Under the pieces are notes generated by a model. It worked only from the letters and a program-made list of their open reading frames with translations. It had not been told where the DNA came from and ran no database searches. This document shows, piece after piece, positions 1-10,827 of a DNA stretch of 64,000 nucleotides (position 1 is its first letter; every line of letters starts with the position of its first letter). This DNA is from Hypericum androsaemum (lineage: Eukaryota; Streptophyta; Magnoliopsida; Malpighiales; Hypericaceae): NCBI GenBank assembly GCA_963995505.1, contig OZ023187.1, positions 12,363,176 to 12,427,175 of the forward strand, read 5' to 3'. Position numbers and translations under genes: made by a program.

Positions 1-183
1 ATCAAAATTGGTGACGTGGCTGGCCACGTGGCCCGGGCAGCGCTCGGGTAGGTTCGGGCAGCTGCCCGAGGCCCTTTTTGATGTTAATTGGAATAAGTAT
101 GACTCGATTGATCGGTTTTTTACCACAGGGTACTAAAGTGATTTTGGTCGATACCACAGGGTACGAAAGTGGACTTTTCTCTT
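1..183. mobile_element. Right end of a CCT-core Mutator-like element (truncated by window start)
   Basis: These bases repeat, nearly base for base, the right terminal arm of the complete element at 698-1821. Both contain the G+C-rich segment with GGCCACGTGGCC and the CGGGCAGC motifs, then the segment with two copies of ACCACAGGGTAC, and end in GTGGACTTTTCTC. The rest of this copy lies left of the window. Two copies of one family only about 500 bp apart suggest local re-insertion. Confidence 0.7.
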
Positions 184-688
184 CTTAAAATGAGTGCATT
201 TTAAACTACAAGTAATCCACTATTCATTTTCAACCAACAAGGTACATACATACAATACACCAATCACAGAGAAAATAGCTTACGACAGAACCCAGGAGTA
301 GTAGTAGTCCAGGCTCACATCTGGTCCCAACACAAAAACAGAAAAAGGACAACTTTTTTTTTCTCAGCAAAGATCTAAACTTTACAAAGCCCATTAACCC
401 AATTTAAAAAAAGGAAAAAACCCATTAAACCAAAACAGTGGAAGATCAGGAGCTTTTCACCATTTTGGAGACAGAGTAGAGAGAAAGAGTGGGCTTTTGG
501 AGTGAAGAAAGAGACGGAGTGGGAAAGGCCCGCTATTTTTGGGATTTATATACTTCGGTTTAGTGAGTGATATGATGATTTCAAACTTTCAATGAACTTT
601 TCTTAGGACCTAATGTTTCGTGGACTGGGCTTCCAGATGGATTGGCCCAAGTTCGTTTTAATGATTATCTCTTGGACCTTGCAGTTAA
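184..688. other. Spacer between two element copies, with a promoter-like stretch on the minus strand
   Basis: There is no convincing coding sequence. On the minus strand a TATA-like GTATATAAAT lies at 544-553. It is followed by a CT-rich leader-like stretch and then a five-codon reading frame near 460-445. This looks like the relic of a small gene or promoter fragment, but nothing identifies it. The weak reading frame at 300-350 (-) was not accepted as an exon. Confidence 0.3.
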
Positions 689-697
689 TTTTTTTTT

Positions 698-1821
698 GGG
701 AAAAGTCCACTTTAGTACCTTGTGGTATCGACCAAAATCACTTTAGTATCCTGTGGTAAAAAACCGATCAATCGAGTCATACTTATTCCAATTAACATCA
801 AAAAGGGCCTCGGGCAGCTATCCGGATAGCTGCCCGAACCTACCCGAGCGCTGCCCGGGCCACGTGGCCAGCCACGTCACCAATTTTGATGACGTGGCGC
901 CACGTCACCAATTCTCCTCCTCCTCCGATTTTCCTCCTCCTCCTCCTCCCCTCCTCCTCCTCCGCCTCCTCCGCGTTCCTCCTCCTCCTCCTACTCCTCC
1001 TCCTCCTCCTCCTCCCCGCGTCCTCCTCCTCCTCCTCCGCGTCCTCCTCCTCCGCGTCCCCCTCCTCCTCCTCCTCCTCCTCCTCCTCCTCCTCTCCTCC
1101 TCCTCCCCGCATCCCCCTCCTCCTCCGCGTCCTCCTCCTCCCCGCGTCCTCCTCCTCCCCGCGTCCCCCTCCTCCTCCGCGTCCTCCTCCTCCTCCTCCT
1201 CCTCCTCCGCGTCCTCCTCCTCCGCGTCCCCCTCCTCCTCCTCTCCTCCTCCCCCCCCACGTTGCCCTCCTCCTCCGCGTCCTCCTCCTCCCCGCGTCCT
1301 CCTCCTCCCCACGCCCCCCTCCTCCTCCGCGTCCTCCTCCTCCCCGCGTCCCCCTCCTCCCCCGCGTCCCCCTCCTCCTCTCCTCCTCCTCCCCGCATCC
1401 CCCTCCTCCTCTCCTCCTCCTCCCCGCGTCCTCCTCCCCCTCCTCCTCTCCTCCTCCTCCCCGCGTCCCCCTCCTCCTCCTCCTCCTCCTCCTCCCCGCC
1501 TCCTCCTCCTCCTCCTCCTCTCCTCCTCCTCCCCGCGTCCCCCTCCTCCTCCTCCCCGCGTCCCCCTCCTCCTCCTCCTCCTCCTCCTCCCCGCCTCCTC
1601 CTCCTCCTCTTGGTGACGTGGTGCCACGTCATCAAAATTGGCGACGTGGCTGGCCACGTGGCCCGGGCAGCGCTCGGGTAGGTTCGGGCAGCTCCGGGCA
1701 GCTGCCCGAGGCCCTTTTTGATGTTAATTGGAATAAGTATGACTCGATTGATCGGTTTTTTACCACAGGGTACTAAAGTGATTTTGGTCGATACCACAGG
1801 GTACGAAAGTGGACTTTTCTC
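698..1821. mobile_element. Non-autonomous Mutator-like element with about 210-bp inverted arms and a CCT-repeat core
   Basis: The left arm (698 to about 912) and the right arm (about 1610-1821) are inverted copies of each other, starting GGGAAAAGTCCAC and ending GTGGACTTTTCTC. Nested palindromes around GACGTGGCGCCACGTC lie at their inner edges. The flanks are both runs of T (689-697 and 1822-1830), which could be a 9-bp target duplication typical of MULEs, but a homopolymer is weak proof. The core of about 700 bp is a CCT/CCG-rich minisatellite with recurring CCGCGTCC interruptions. It is all pyrimidine except at these interruptions, so the long proline/serine and glycine/arginine open frames across it are not genes. 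There is no transposase. Confidence 0.75.
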
Positions 1822-1830
1822 TTTTTTTTT

Positions 1831-2693
1831 TTGAGAAACACAGTTTAAAAATATACGACAGAGTGACAAAGTGATTTTTCTGTAGTTAATATCTTTAATA
1901 TAATTAGGAAAATTTAATTCGTTTTAGAAATAAACCAGAAAAAACTTATTTCCTTCTATCGTAATATCTTTCATAGTTTTTTATTTGTTTTCAATTTTTT
2001 ATTAATGATAATTATAAATATTTTTGTTAAAAATTTGTTCAAATAATGGGGTATCAATTAAATAAATATCTCTCTCACTCGATCGAATATTTTAAACAAA
2101 AAGTAGCGATGTACAAGTTGACAAAACAGCAAATACTAAAGTAAATTTTTACCAAAATTATAATTTTTTAAGGCAGTCACGTTATCGGACACGTGGAAGG
2201 TCTTAATTCATTCTTCCCTAGTAGAACCTCCAAAATAATCTTGACCTTATCTTTAAAATAAGAAAATAGTGGTCTTTCTTCTAAAATAGGTTTCAAGGGT
2301 ATCAATGTTATCTAAATATTTAATATATATGGTATATAAGTTTTGCAAGAACAATTACCATCAAATTTATTTATAGCTAGTAAAATTAACTTACTTTCAT
2401 TTTGTTTGCCTCAACCGGTAAAACAATGATCACCAATTTGTTAAAGAAGAGTGCATAAAGTTTACGATATAGTTGTTCACCAATTCATTTGTTTGTAACA
2501 GAAAATCTTACCCACTAATTGAAAACAAAAAATTATCTTACCAAAACAAAATTATTATATTAGATTTTTTTCTAATATTTTTTTTTACCTTTGCAATAGT
2601 TACAGTAATCTTTTTTTTTAGAAGACAGCAATTTTCGTGTGATTCGTTGTCTAAAGTGTCAAGCTGCTTCTAGTCGATTATCCCCGTCTCCTT
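1831..2693. other. A+T-rich intergenic DNA
   Basis: A+T-rich, with no coding signal, RNA gene or clear repeat that I can see. The only long frames are short and of low complexity. Confidence 0.5.
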
Positions 2694-2968
2694 TAAGATG
2701 AATGATCTTCGGCGCAAGCAACATGCAAGAAGCATGAGTCCCATCTTCAACAATCTGTAATGGCTTGTTGGAAGTTCTGTTCACCAAGTAAGGGAGAGCC
2801 AAAAGTAACACAAAGAGCAAGCTTAGAGGATCTCTGTGAGATGCTGTCCAGCGGCCATAAGGTAAAGAGGGAGGCAACCGATCCGCCAAGTGAGAGCCCG
2901 GTAATGATCAAGGTTTTGCATTTAAAAAATTCGCCACTGGTTTGGCGGAGTGGCGAGTTTGGATGCAA
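2694..2968 (-). pseudogene. SAG101/EDS1-family lipase-like gene fragment (pseudogene)
   Basis: The translated minus strand contains a lipase-3 core: TLIITGLSLGGSVASLF with the nucleophile elbow G-L-S-L-G, followed by a segment reading CVTFGSPLLGE. This wording is closest to SAG101, the EDS1 partner in TIR-NLR immune signalling in dicots. Family proteins run to about 500-600 residues, and only about 75 are present here. A TGA at 2747-2749 interrupts the frame, but homology-like sequence (RWDSCFLHV) continues in the same frame beyond it. Upstream the frame loses similarity near 2930, probably at an old exon edge. No other exons are visible nearby. This is an exon relic and not a working gene; EDS1 or PAD4 origin is less likely. 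Confidence 0.6.
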
Positions 2969-3845
2969 ATGTGATGGGAGATGAGATACTTACTGTTGGC
3001 CGAACCACAGCTGCACTCGAACAAAATTGGAACCGAACACCGATAGCCTGAGTCGTGCTGCGAATTTAGAGCTGTGTGTTGGTGTGGCTGAGCATGTGTC
3101 TCGTGCGCGCAGGGGGAGCAAAATCATCAAAATACACTAAACGAGTCCATTTTCAGTCCACCACATGTGCAAGAAGCCTTTTTTTCTCACAAACTCTTTA
3201 CAAGTCCCATAATACTCATTTTCTTTTAAACTTGATTCTCATCCTTGTACTGGTACAAAAATTTGGCAAAGGTAAGTCAAAAGTCAACTTTGACTTCAAT
3301 ATTTTATTCTTTCTTTCAGTACTACTCTCTCTCCCATTTTCCAACACTTACTACGTTCCAACCACCTTCTTTGAGTTGAGAGGAGCTGTGCATTCTCCTT
3401 TTTCTGATTTTCAATAAAACTTTAGAACTCATTTATATAAAGGCTGGTAAAATAGTAGTTATTTTCAAGAAAATGGTGGAATATGAAGTTTCACTTATCT
3501 AGGAACGTCCATTGATGCGCAAGTGACCCGGTGTTCTATATAAGTGTATAAAACACTACCGCACATAATATAGTACGACGGGATTTTTACTTGACGAGAG
3601 TATTATTATTATTCAATCAAGTATGCTATAGATGTAGTAAAATAAAATTAATAATTATTAGATAGAGAAAATAATGTTATAATGTAAGATCGTTGAATTT
3701 TCAATTGCTTATCTAGTTCAGAAAGACTTGCATGGTTAAACGCAGAACTCTACTGCTTTCGGGAATAACGTGTAAAACCCACTTGCGATTGAAAAACTTC
3801 GGTCGCAAATTTGCAATTAATAGAGTTTACTATCCTCCAAAATAG
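2969..3845. other. Intergenic DNA without recognisable genes
   Basis: Mixed-composition spacer. The + strand frame at 3076-3417 has no recognisable domain and no gene-like context. Nothing supportable was seen. Confidence 0.4.
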
Positions 3846-3850
3846 AGTTG

Positions 3851-4650
3851 TGTTGTTTCGGAGGGTTGGTGTACTTGATTAGGATCTACTTTAGTCGAGG
3901 CAAGTGTTAGACACTTTCTCCGTAAGACGAGATTGTCCCGTATATTTCAGTGCGGTACGGGCTTCGGCAATCGTCCCCAAGATACAACGACTGTTTAGGG
4001 CGTTTCCAAGAACGTTGCACACGTATCTCGAAACTTTCGGGCGAACCCTTATATACCCAGAACTTTCGGACTCTTTTCTAAGTGAAGAACGGGGGGAGAG
4101 GAGAAGACAACAATGCTAGGAGGTGCACTTGCTGCTGGGATGAGAATTCTGGCAGGGGGCAAGCCTATTTATAGGCTGGAGGAGGCAGGGAGGCAGCCAC
4201 CCCGAAGGGATGCGTTCGCTCGGCCAGCAGGCTAACTGGCTACGCTCGTGGCCCTTCAGTGGCTTCTGGATCTTTCCAGGCGCGCCAGGCTGCGCTCATA
4301 GCCCTTCCTCCAGCTCCTCGCGACGATGCGCACGTGCGAAGTGCCAAGTGCGCCACAAAGTACCTATTACGACCTGCGTCCAATGCGCCATGCGCACACG
4401 CACATGCGCGTGCTCGTGCGCGTGCTAGTGCTCGGACGGTGCTTCGCACCGTCCTCGCAGGCAGCTAGCGGTGAGTCAGCCTCTTAGGAAGTCAATCAAG
4501 TTGAGAGGCAAGGAGGGGAATTCCTTATAAACAAGGAATCCTCGTTGCTCTATTCAATGTGAGATTGCAACCTTCCATCTCCCTTTTGGGCCTTTCCTTT
4601 GGGCCTTTCCATTATTGGGCTTGCATTGAATTTTCCATTCAAATCCAACA
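3851..4650 (-). repeat. 3' LTR of the copia element
   Basis: This 800-bp copy of the LTR starts TGTTGTTTCGG and ends AAATCCAACA on the + strand. It contains a TATA-like CTATTTATAG inside a palindrome at 4163-4176, a GTATATAAGG on the minus strand near 4050, and a 9-bp-stem hairpin with a 3-nt loop at 4434-4454. A run of alternating purine-pyrimidine (GCGC, CGTG, CACG units) lies at about 4380-4425. This part differs in length from the other LTR. Confidence 0.9.
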
Positions 4651-5202
4651 ATCCCCCACATGAATGATGATTAATGCATGCATACTCTAATCGAAAGTTC
4701 TGACGTGTTATTATTGCATCGAGATAGGTAGCTTGCGGCTTTGAACCTTCTCTAGTAATATGTTATCGAATTTATCGGATTTACTCGCTGCTCGGTGAAC
4801 GTGATGTCTTGAACCGACAGCTTTTGGTGTAAACCAAGACAATAACATTTACACAATAATAACCCTAGTATATTTGGGTTCTCACGTTGTGTCCTTTTCG
4901 GCCATGGACCGTACCTTGGATTCATAAGTGTTTTTCCCATTTGAAGCGGCCTCACTTCACACTTACATAGGTGATCTCCTATCAGAAGTATCCTGCCATA
5001 CTCCACCTTAATCAAGGTATAGGAATTATTAAAAGCGTAATGCTTAACCTTACCACACCTCTGCAGGTTAATACCTGGGCAGCTTCTGAGAATGACATAG
5101 GTTCCAGGTGATTAACTGAACCCTCTATAACTTAGTTGTCTCATTGAACCAAGTTTGTGGGATCTCCACTCATCATGGTTGAGTTACCGCTATGGACGTT
5201 CT
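4651..5202 (-). other. Copia 3' noncoding tail and polypurine tract
   Basis: Between the pol stop and the 3' LTR. The bases next to the LTR read GTGGGGGAT on the minus strand, a standard plus-strand primer (polypurine tract). The remaining 500 bp code for nothing recognisable. Confidence 0.55.
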
Positions 5203-6826
5203 TTAGTGTGTGGATTTTAATCCCATTCCCCTTACTGCGTTGTACATTTGATCTCTATTGATTCCTTTCGTAAAAGGATCAGCTAAGTTATCCTTGGACT
5301 TTACATAATTAATGGTGATCACCCCACTAGAGATCAATTGTCTAACGGTATTGTGTCTCCGACGGATATGTCGAGACTTTCCATTGTACAATGTACTTTG
5401 TGCTCTCCCGATTGCAGACATGCTATCACAATGTATCAATACGGGAGGTACTGGTTTGCTCCAGCACGTAATATCCTCTAGAAAGTTTCTGAGCCATTCA
5501 GCTTCTTCCCCAGCTTTGTCTAGTGCTATAAACTCCGACTCCATGGTGGATCGAGCTATGCACGTTTGTTTAGAGGACTTCCAAGACACAACTCCTCCTG
5601 CTATGGTGAATACGTATCCACTCGTGGATTTGGAGTCCTTAGTGTCCGATATCCAGTTTACGTCACTGTATCCTTCTAATACAGCTGGATATTTAGCATA
5701 ATGTATGCCATGGTTTATGGTATGTTTTAAATACTGTAAAACCCTTTCCAGAGCTAGCTAGTGATCCTTCCCTGGATTACTTGTGAATCTACTAAGCTTA
5801 CTAACTGAGTACGCAATATCGGGGCGAGTGCAGTTTGTTAAATACATTAAACTCCCGATAATTTGCGCATACTTTAGTTGAGATACAGGGTCCCCTCGAT
5901 TCTTGGCTAAGTGTAGATTCAAATCTACTGGAGTCTTAACCGGAGGTTTGTCAAAAGCTTCAAATTTCTTGAGCACGCTTTCCACGTAGTGGGATTGCGT
6001 CAAGATAATTTCGTCAGCTTTCCTAGAAATTTTTATTCCTAGTATGACGTCTGCCAGACCCATATCTTTCATGTCAAAATGATTCTTTAACATGTTCTTA
6101 GTTTTTACAATAACCTCTTTATTGCTTCCCGTAATTAGTAAGTCATCTACATAGAGACATACAATTACGTAAGCTTCAGGTGTGCCTTTAAATTAGTAAA
6201 CACATTTATCGCACTCATTGATCTGAAATCCATTCGACAGCATTGTTCTGTCAAATTTCTCGTGCCACTGTTTCGGCGCTTGTTTTAGCCCGTATAGTGA
6301 CTTGACTAGTCTACACACTTTATGCTCTTGACCGGGAGCCACAAACCCTTCAGGTTGCTCCATGTATATCTCCTCTTCCAGTTCTCCATTTAGGAAAGCT
6401 ATTTTTACGTCCATTTGGTGGATCTCGATAGAGTGCTGCAACAGCTATGAGTACTCTAATTGATGTGATTCTTGTGACCGGTGAATACGTGTCAAAGAAA
6501 TCATATCCCTCCTTCTGTTTGAACCCCTTAGCTACCAATCGAGCTTTGTACTTGTCGATTGATCCATCAGCTTTATATTTCTTTTTTAGGATCCACCTGC
6601 ATCCCAAAGGCTTGCAGCCCGGTGGGAGATCCACGATTTCTCACGTGTGGTTTTGCATAATAGATTCTATCTCACTATTGATAGCTTCCTTCCAGAGAGG
6701 AGCATCTGGACTGGACAATGCCTCTTGGATTGTCCTGGGTTCATCTTCTAACGCATAGGTTAGATAGTCCGGACTGAAAGATTTGGTTACCTTCGTCCGT
6801 TTACTACGTCTAGGTTCATCATCTTT
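5203..6826 (-). pseudogene. Copia pol, second half: reverse transcriptase and RNase H, broken
   Basis: Downstream of the in-frame stop at 6827, the minus strand continues the copia polyprotein. Landmarks are the RT entry ([20 protein letters not shown]), a segment with [20 protein letters not shown], the catalytic YVDD box near 6150, then [19 protein letters not shown] and the RNase H end near 5203. The copy is dead. An expected Trp codon is TGA near 6640 ([15 protein letters not shown]). The frame shifts near 6440, just before the first catalytic aspartate. A stop follows KCVY near 6195. Another Trp codon is TAG at about 5757. The product would have copied element RNA into DNA in cytoplasmic particles. 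Confidence 0.88.
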
Positions 6827-9082
6827 CTAATTTGACCTTTGCGTAGTCTCGTGAGCCCTTTTCTTCGGACTTGCTTCCTTTCTTTCCTTATTAGGAAAGC
6901 TATCTTCAAAAAACGTTGCGTTCCTTGATTCTATGACCATTCCCGTGTTTATCTCTAGGTTTTCAGATTTATACACCAAGAATCGATAAGCACTACTATT
7001 TTGCGCATATCCGATAAAGATGCAATCAATGGTCTTGGGTCCTATTCTCACCTGTTTAGGCTTAGGTACTTCGACCTTTGCTAGGCACCCCCACACTTTA
7101 AGGTACCCGTAGGAAGGCTTCCTTCCTTTCCATAGTTCATATGGGGTTTTATCTCTTTTCTTGTGTGGCAATTTGTTTAGAATGTGGTTAGCTGAGAGCA
7201 CAGCTTCCCCCCACATGTTCTGGGGTAAGCCCGAGCTAATCAACATAGCGTTCATCATCTCCTTAAGAGTTCGATTTTTATGTTCAGCTACGCCATTCGA
7301 TTGAGGTGAGTATGGAGTAGTCGTCTGATGAATAATGCCATGTTCCTGACAGAATTCCTCAAACGGAGCTACATATTCTCCTCCTCGATCACTTCGGATC
7401 ATTTTAATTTTTACGCTGAGTTGATTTTCAACCTCATTCTTATATCTCTTAAAAGCATCAAGAGCTTCGTCTTTGCCCTTTAGGATATATACGTAACAGT
7501 ATGTCGTGCAATCATCGATAAACGTGATGAAGTATTTTTTCCCGCCTTTAGTTTGCACGTGTTTCATATCGCAAGTGTCCGTATGAATTAACTCTAAAGG
7601 CGTAGTACTTCTTTCCACCGAATGGAAAGGTGCTTTGGTCATTTTAGCCTCCACACATACTTCACATTTATCGGATGGGTTGAACTCTAGATTCGGTAAT
7701 AAATTTAAACTTACTATTTTTCTTAGCGAGTTTAGATTTACGTGTCCTATTCTACCATGCCATAAATTAGAACACTCGGCCAAGTAAGAAGAAGCGTTAA
7801 CTTTATTTTCACCGTTAAAGGTGCGATGTACAGTTATTACATTCATCTTAAACATCCCCCTTTCTAGGTAACCCTTTCCTATGAATTGACCCGCTTTGGT
7901 CAGTACAAACTTATCAGCCTCAAATACAAGCTTAAAACTGGCTTTGTTTAACAGTGAGCCCGAGACTAAGTTCTTGCGGATGTCTGAGACATGCAGCACA
8001 TCCTTGAGGGTCAGCTCCTTTCCTGAGGTCAGCTTCAGGACCACCTTACCCAGACCGACGATCTTGGACGTTGCAGAGTTTCTCATGAACAGCTTTCGGC
8101 CGGTGATCGGGATATAGTTTGAGAACATCTCCTTGTCCGAACAAACGTGGCGGGTAGCTCCTGTGTCCACGAACCACTCTCTCGGATTGTCCACCATGTT
8201 GGCTTCAAACACCACGGCTGACAGATCCATCTGGGACAGGTCTTCAGCCAGGTTAACCTTTCCTTGGTCGTCCTTCTTCAGCTGGCGACAGTCCTTAGCC
8301 ATGTGTCCGGGTTTGCCGCAGTTGTAGCAGTCGCCCTTGATCTTCTTTTTCTTCTTGGGCTCTTGCTTCTCCTGCTTATCCCCGGACTTCTTCCTCTTCT
8401 TGCTACCTTTTCCCTCGGCGAGGTGCACGGTGGTCTCGGGGTTGGCCTTGCCTTGCTTGACTTCGGACTTTCGGTTGTCTTCCTCGATCCTAAGTCTCAC
8501 GATCAGGTCTTCTAGGCCCATGTCCTTCCTCTTGTGCTTGAGGTAGCTCTTGAAGTCCTTCCAGAGGTGGGGGAGCTTCTCGATCATCGCAGCTACTTGG
8601 AAGGACTCACTGAGTTGCATCCCTTCGGCTTGGATCTCGTGAAGGATCAACTGCAACTCCTGCACTTGGTCGATGACCTTCTTGGAGTCCACCATCTTGA
8701 AGTCGAGGAATCGTCTGACGATGAATTTCTTCGTCCCAGCATCCTCCGTTTTGTACTTCTTCTCGAGTGAACTCCACAGCTCCTTAGCGGTCTTAGCTTC
8801 CGCGTAGACGTTGTAGAGCGTGTCATCTAGTCCATTCAGGATGTAGTTCCGGCATAGGAAGTCGCTGTGACTCCATGCATCGAGGGCGTTGATCTTCTGT
8901 TGATCTGCCTCATTTTCCGCCACCTTCGGAGCCTCTTCCTTCAAGAATCGGACCAGGTTGAGCGTCGTCAGGTAGAACAACATCTTCTGTTGCCACCTCT
9001 TGAACTCGGTACCATTGAACTTGGCCGGCCTTTTGGCGTGGACAGTTCCCGGGACCGCTGGTGCTGAGCTTGTCGATGCCAT
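6827..9082 (-). CDS. Copia gag-protease-integrase polyprotein (truncated by an in-frame stop)
   Basis: This open frame of about 750 codons starts at ATG 9082 ([10 protein letters not shown]); the GTG four codons upstream is not used as a start in plants. Domains in order are: a UBN2-type gag (residues about 15-240); a CCHC zinc knuckle [14 protein letters not shown] near residue 251; a retropepsin with [10 protein letters not shown] near 304; the GAG-pre-integrase region; and the integrase core with its three acidic residues at HTDTCD (about 499), IRSDRGGEY (about 563) and the Glu of VAEHKNRT (about 598). It stops at TAG 6827-6829, although reverse transcriptase should follow in frame. The stop could only be bypassed by readthrough, and pol is broken anyway, so this is a surviving fragment of the polyprotein. 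It might still supply Gag in trans. Confidence 0.88.
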   Translation of the reverse strand: MASTSSAPAVPGTVHAKRPAKFNGTEFKRWQQKMLFYLTTLNLVRFLKEEAPKVAENEADQQKINALDAWSHSDFLCRNYILNGLDDTLYNVYAEAKTAKELWSSLEKKYKTEDAGTKKFIVRRFLDFKMVDSKKVIDQVQELQLILHEIQAEGMQLSESFQVAAMIEKLPHLWKDFKSYLKHKRKDMGLEDLIVRLRIEEDNRKSEVKQGKANPETTVHLAEGKGSKKRKKSGDKQEKQEPKKKKKIKGDCYNCGKPGHMAKDCRQLKKDDQGKVNLAEDLSQMDLSAVVFEANMVDNPREWFVDTGATRHVCSDKEMFSNYIPITGRKLFMRNSATSKIVGLGKVVLKLTSGKELTLKDVLHVSDIRKNLVSGSLLNKASFKLVFEADKFVLTKAGQFIGKGYLERGMFKMNVITVHRTFNGENKVNASSYLAECSNLWHGRIGHVNLNSLRKIVSLNLLPNLEFNPSDKCEVCVEAKMTKAPFHSVERSTTPLELIHTDTCDMKHVQTKGGKKYFITFIDDCTTYCYVYILKGKDEALDAFKRYKNEVENQLSVKIKMIRSDRGGEYVAPFEEFCQEHGIIHQTTTPYSPQSNGVAEHKNRTLKEMMNAMLISSGLPQNMWGEAVLSANHILNKLPHKKRDKTPYELWKGRKPSYGYLKVWGCLAKVEVPKPKQVRIGPKTIDCIFIGYAQNSSAYRFLVYKSENLEINTGMVIESRNATFFEDSFPNKERKEASPKKRAHETTQRSN

Positions 9083-9195
9083 CTTCAAGTACACAATCTC
9101 GTCTTACGATTGTTGTTTCGGAGGGTTAGTGTACTTGATTAGGATCTACTTCAGTCGAGGCAAGTGTTGGACACTTTCTCCGTAAGACGAGATTG
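9083..9195 (-). promoter_or_regulatory. Leader and U5 inverted-repeat structure in place of a tRNA primer site
   Basis: The leader between the 5' LTR and the gag ATG is only 28 nt. It has no TGGTATCAGAGC-like primer site. On the minus strand it reads CGTAAGACGAGATTG then GTGTACTTG (9108-9086). Both motifs occur inverted inside the adjoining LTR, at 9181-9195 and 9129-9137 on the + strand. In the RNA they could pair as two interleaved helices (pseudoknot order A-B-A'-B'), which suggests self-priming. Function is inference. Confidence 0.5.
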
Positions 9196-9875
9196 CCCCG
9201 TATATTTCAGTGCGGTACGGGCTTCGGCAATCATCCCCAAGATACAACGACTGTTTAGGGCATTTCCAAGAATGTTGCACACGTATCTCGAAACTTTCGG
9301 GCGAACCCTTATATACCCAGAACTTTCGGACTCTTTTCTAAGTGAAGAACGGGGGGAGAGGAGAAGACAACAATGCTAGGAGGTGCACTTGCTGCTGGGA
9401 TGAGAATTCTGGCAGGGGGCAGGCCTATTTATAGGATGGAGGAGGCAGGGAGGCAGCCACCCCGAAGGGACGCGTCCGCTCGGCCAGCAGGCTGACTGGC
9501 TGTGCTCGTGGCCCTTCGGTGGCTTCTGGATCCTTCCAGGCGCGCCAGGCTGCGCTCGTAGCCCTTCGGTGGCTTCTGGATCCTTTCAGGCGCGCCCAGG
9601 CTGCGCCACAAGCACGAGCACGAGCACGAGCACTTGCGCGAGCGCGTACTCGTGCTCGGACGGTGCGAAGCACCGTCCTCGCAGGCAGCTAGCGGTGAGT
9701 CAGCCTCTTAGGAAGTCAATCAAGTTGAGAGGCAAGGAGGAGAATTCCTTATAAACAAGGAAATCCTCCTTGCTCTATTCAATGTGGGATTGCAACCTTC
9801 CATCTTCCTTTTGAGCCTTTCCTTTGGGCCTTTTCATTATTGGGATTGCATTGAATTTTTCATTCAAATCCAACA
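9111..9875 (-). repeat. 5' LTR of the copia element
   Basis: 765 bp, TG...CA bounded. A segment of about 55 bp containing GTGGCTTCTGGATCC is tandemly duplicated at about 9510-9605. It occurs only once in the 3' LTR, followed there by unrelated-looking G+C-rich sequence, so the LTRs differ by more than point mutation. Likely minus-strand TATA boxes are CTATAAATAG (9425-9434) and GGTATATAAGG (about 9308-9318). The hairpin at 9658-9678 has the same 9-bp stem as in the other LTR but the complementary loop (GAA here, TTC there). Confidence 0.9.
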
Positions 9876-9880
9876 AGTTG

Positions 9881-10341
9881 TAAAGCAGAATCGCTTCAGT
9901 CGTAATAATGATAACACCAAAGGCAGGAGCCATATAATTTTTTTATTTAGTCTTTAATCACTTTATTGCAATTGACTAATATTCCTGCTTTTTTAAGACT
10001 AAAGAACTCAACATGATTAAATTTTTTTAAGCAGAATTTTGACATCAATTAAAACTCATTCTTATTTAACCCAAAATTTGTCAATACTATCGATACACAC
10101 CACCTTTTTTTTCCTCAAGAATCCACATGTCTAGATATGCTTCAGATGAAAAATTTAATATCAAAGCACAAAGTATTAGCATCTATTTAAATATAGCTCA
10201 AAGATTCAATTGTTTTTTGAGAAGTGGATCCACCTGAATAAATTAACTTGGATAATCCTGGTACAAAAGGGAGCATAGCTCTAAGTGCGGAAATAAAAGC
10301 CAATTAGATGTGACTACATTCAATCTAGTACGAGTTACGAT
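9881..10341. other. A+T-rich spacer
   Basis: No coding potential or repeat seen. It joins the copia element to the RNase H-like fragment. Confidence 0.4.
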
Positions 10342-10827
10342 CTAACTGGCCACTATGTTCATCGCCCTAGGAATAAAACAAAGTTTACATCGATGCAATG
10401 GAGAAATGGACAACCTAGCTATAATAGCATCATTTTCGACCTGCCAATCCATGACACTTGTATGTCCATTTATGAACTTGACCGCTACCTTGCAGTCCGG
10501 GTGAAAATACGTCTCCATATCACTGAAGCTATCCCGAATAAGCTCTACAGCTGGCTGGGTTGCCTGAACTTCCGCATCCAAGGCTGATGTAGCCTTAGTA
10601 AGCACATTTTGACCATCAATGACTCGGCCTTGATTGTTTCTAGTCACTGCTGCGAGACCTACAGTGCCATCTTGGACATAGGCCACATCGCAATTGACTA
10701 TCACCGCTTGACCAGCAGGTGGGATCCATCTCAAAGATCCAATTGAAATCACAAGTTGACGTTGTATTAGTTTCCTCCCATGGATATTACTACCCACGGA
10801 GATAGAGAATAGGAAAGCAACATTCAT
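10342..10827 (-). pseudogene. Ribonuclease H-like (RVT_3) domain fragment, probably from a LINE
   Basis: The frame of 161 codons contains the motifs of the plant RNase H-like domain found at the end of LINE polyproteins and in many solitary copies. These are: WIPPAGQAVIVNCDVAYVQDG with the first catalytic Asp (usually NVDGA); SALDAEVQATQ with the Glu; HPDCKVAVKFING with the second Asp (usually ESDS); and a final FIPRAMNIVAS where RxxNxVAH is usual, so the last histidine is lost. No reverse transcriptase lies upstream on the minus strand. It is most likely a dead 3' end of a non-LTR element; a degenerate host RNase H-like gene is the alternative. Confidence 0.6.

Larger units (their letters stand above)
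3846..9880 (-). mobile_element. Ty1-copia LTR retrotransposon, full length but decayed
   Basis: Two LTRs (3851-4650 and 9111-9875) begin TGTTG and end CAACA. The 5-bp direct repeat AGTTG flanks the whole (3846-3850 and 9876-9880), proving one insertion event. Coding runs on the minus strand in the copia order gag, protease, integrase, reverse transcriptase, RNase H. The LTRs differ by about 17 bases over the first 480 aligned, all but one transitions, so the insertion is not recent. A purine-rich tract (rc GTGGGGGAT) borders the 3' LTR at 4651-4660. No TGG-type tRNA primer site follows the 5' LTR. Premature stops and a frameshift in pol show that it can no longer move on its own. Confidence 0.93.

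Noticed and set aside
296..360. Possible minus-strand last exon ending in a Tyr-rich tail (DYYYSWVLS)
   Set aside because: Too short, no upstream exon with clear homology, and it cannot be tied to a family.
753..1776. Long open frames on both strands rich in Pro/Ser/Leu or Gly/Arg/Glu
   Set aside because: They are translations of the CCT/GGA repeat in six frames; no domain, no splice context, and all frames are open at once.
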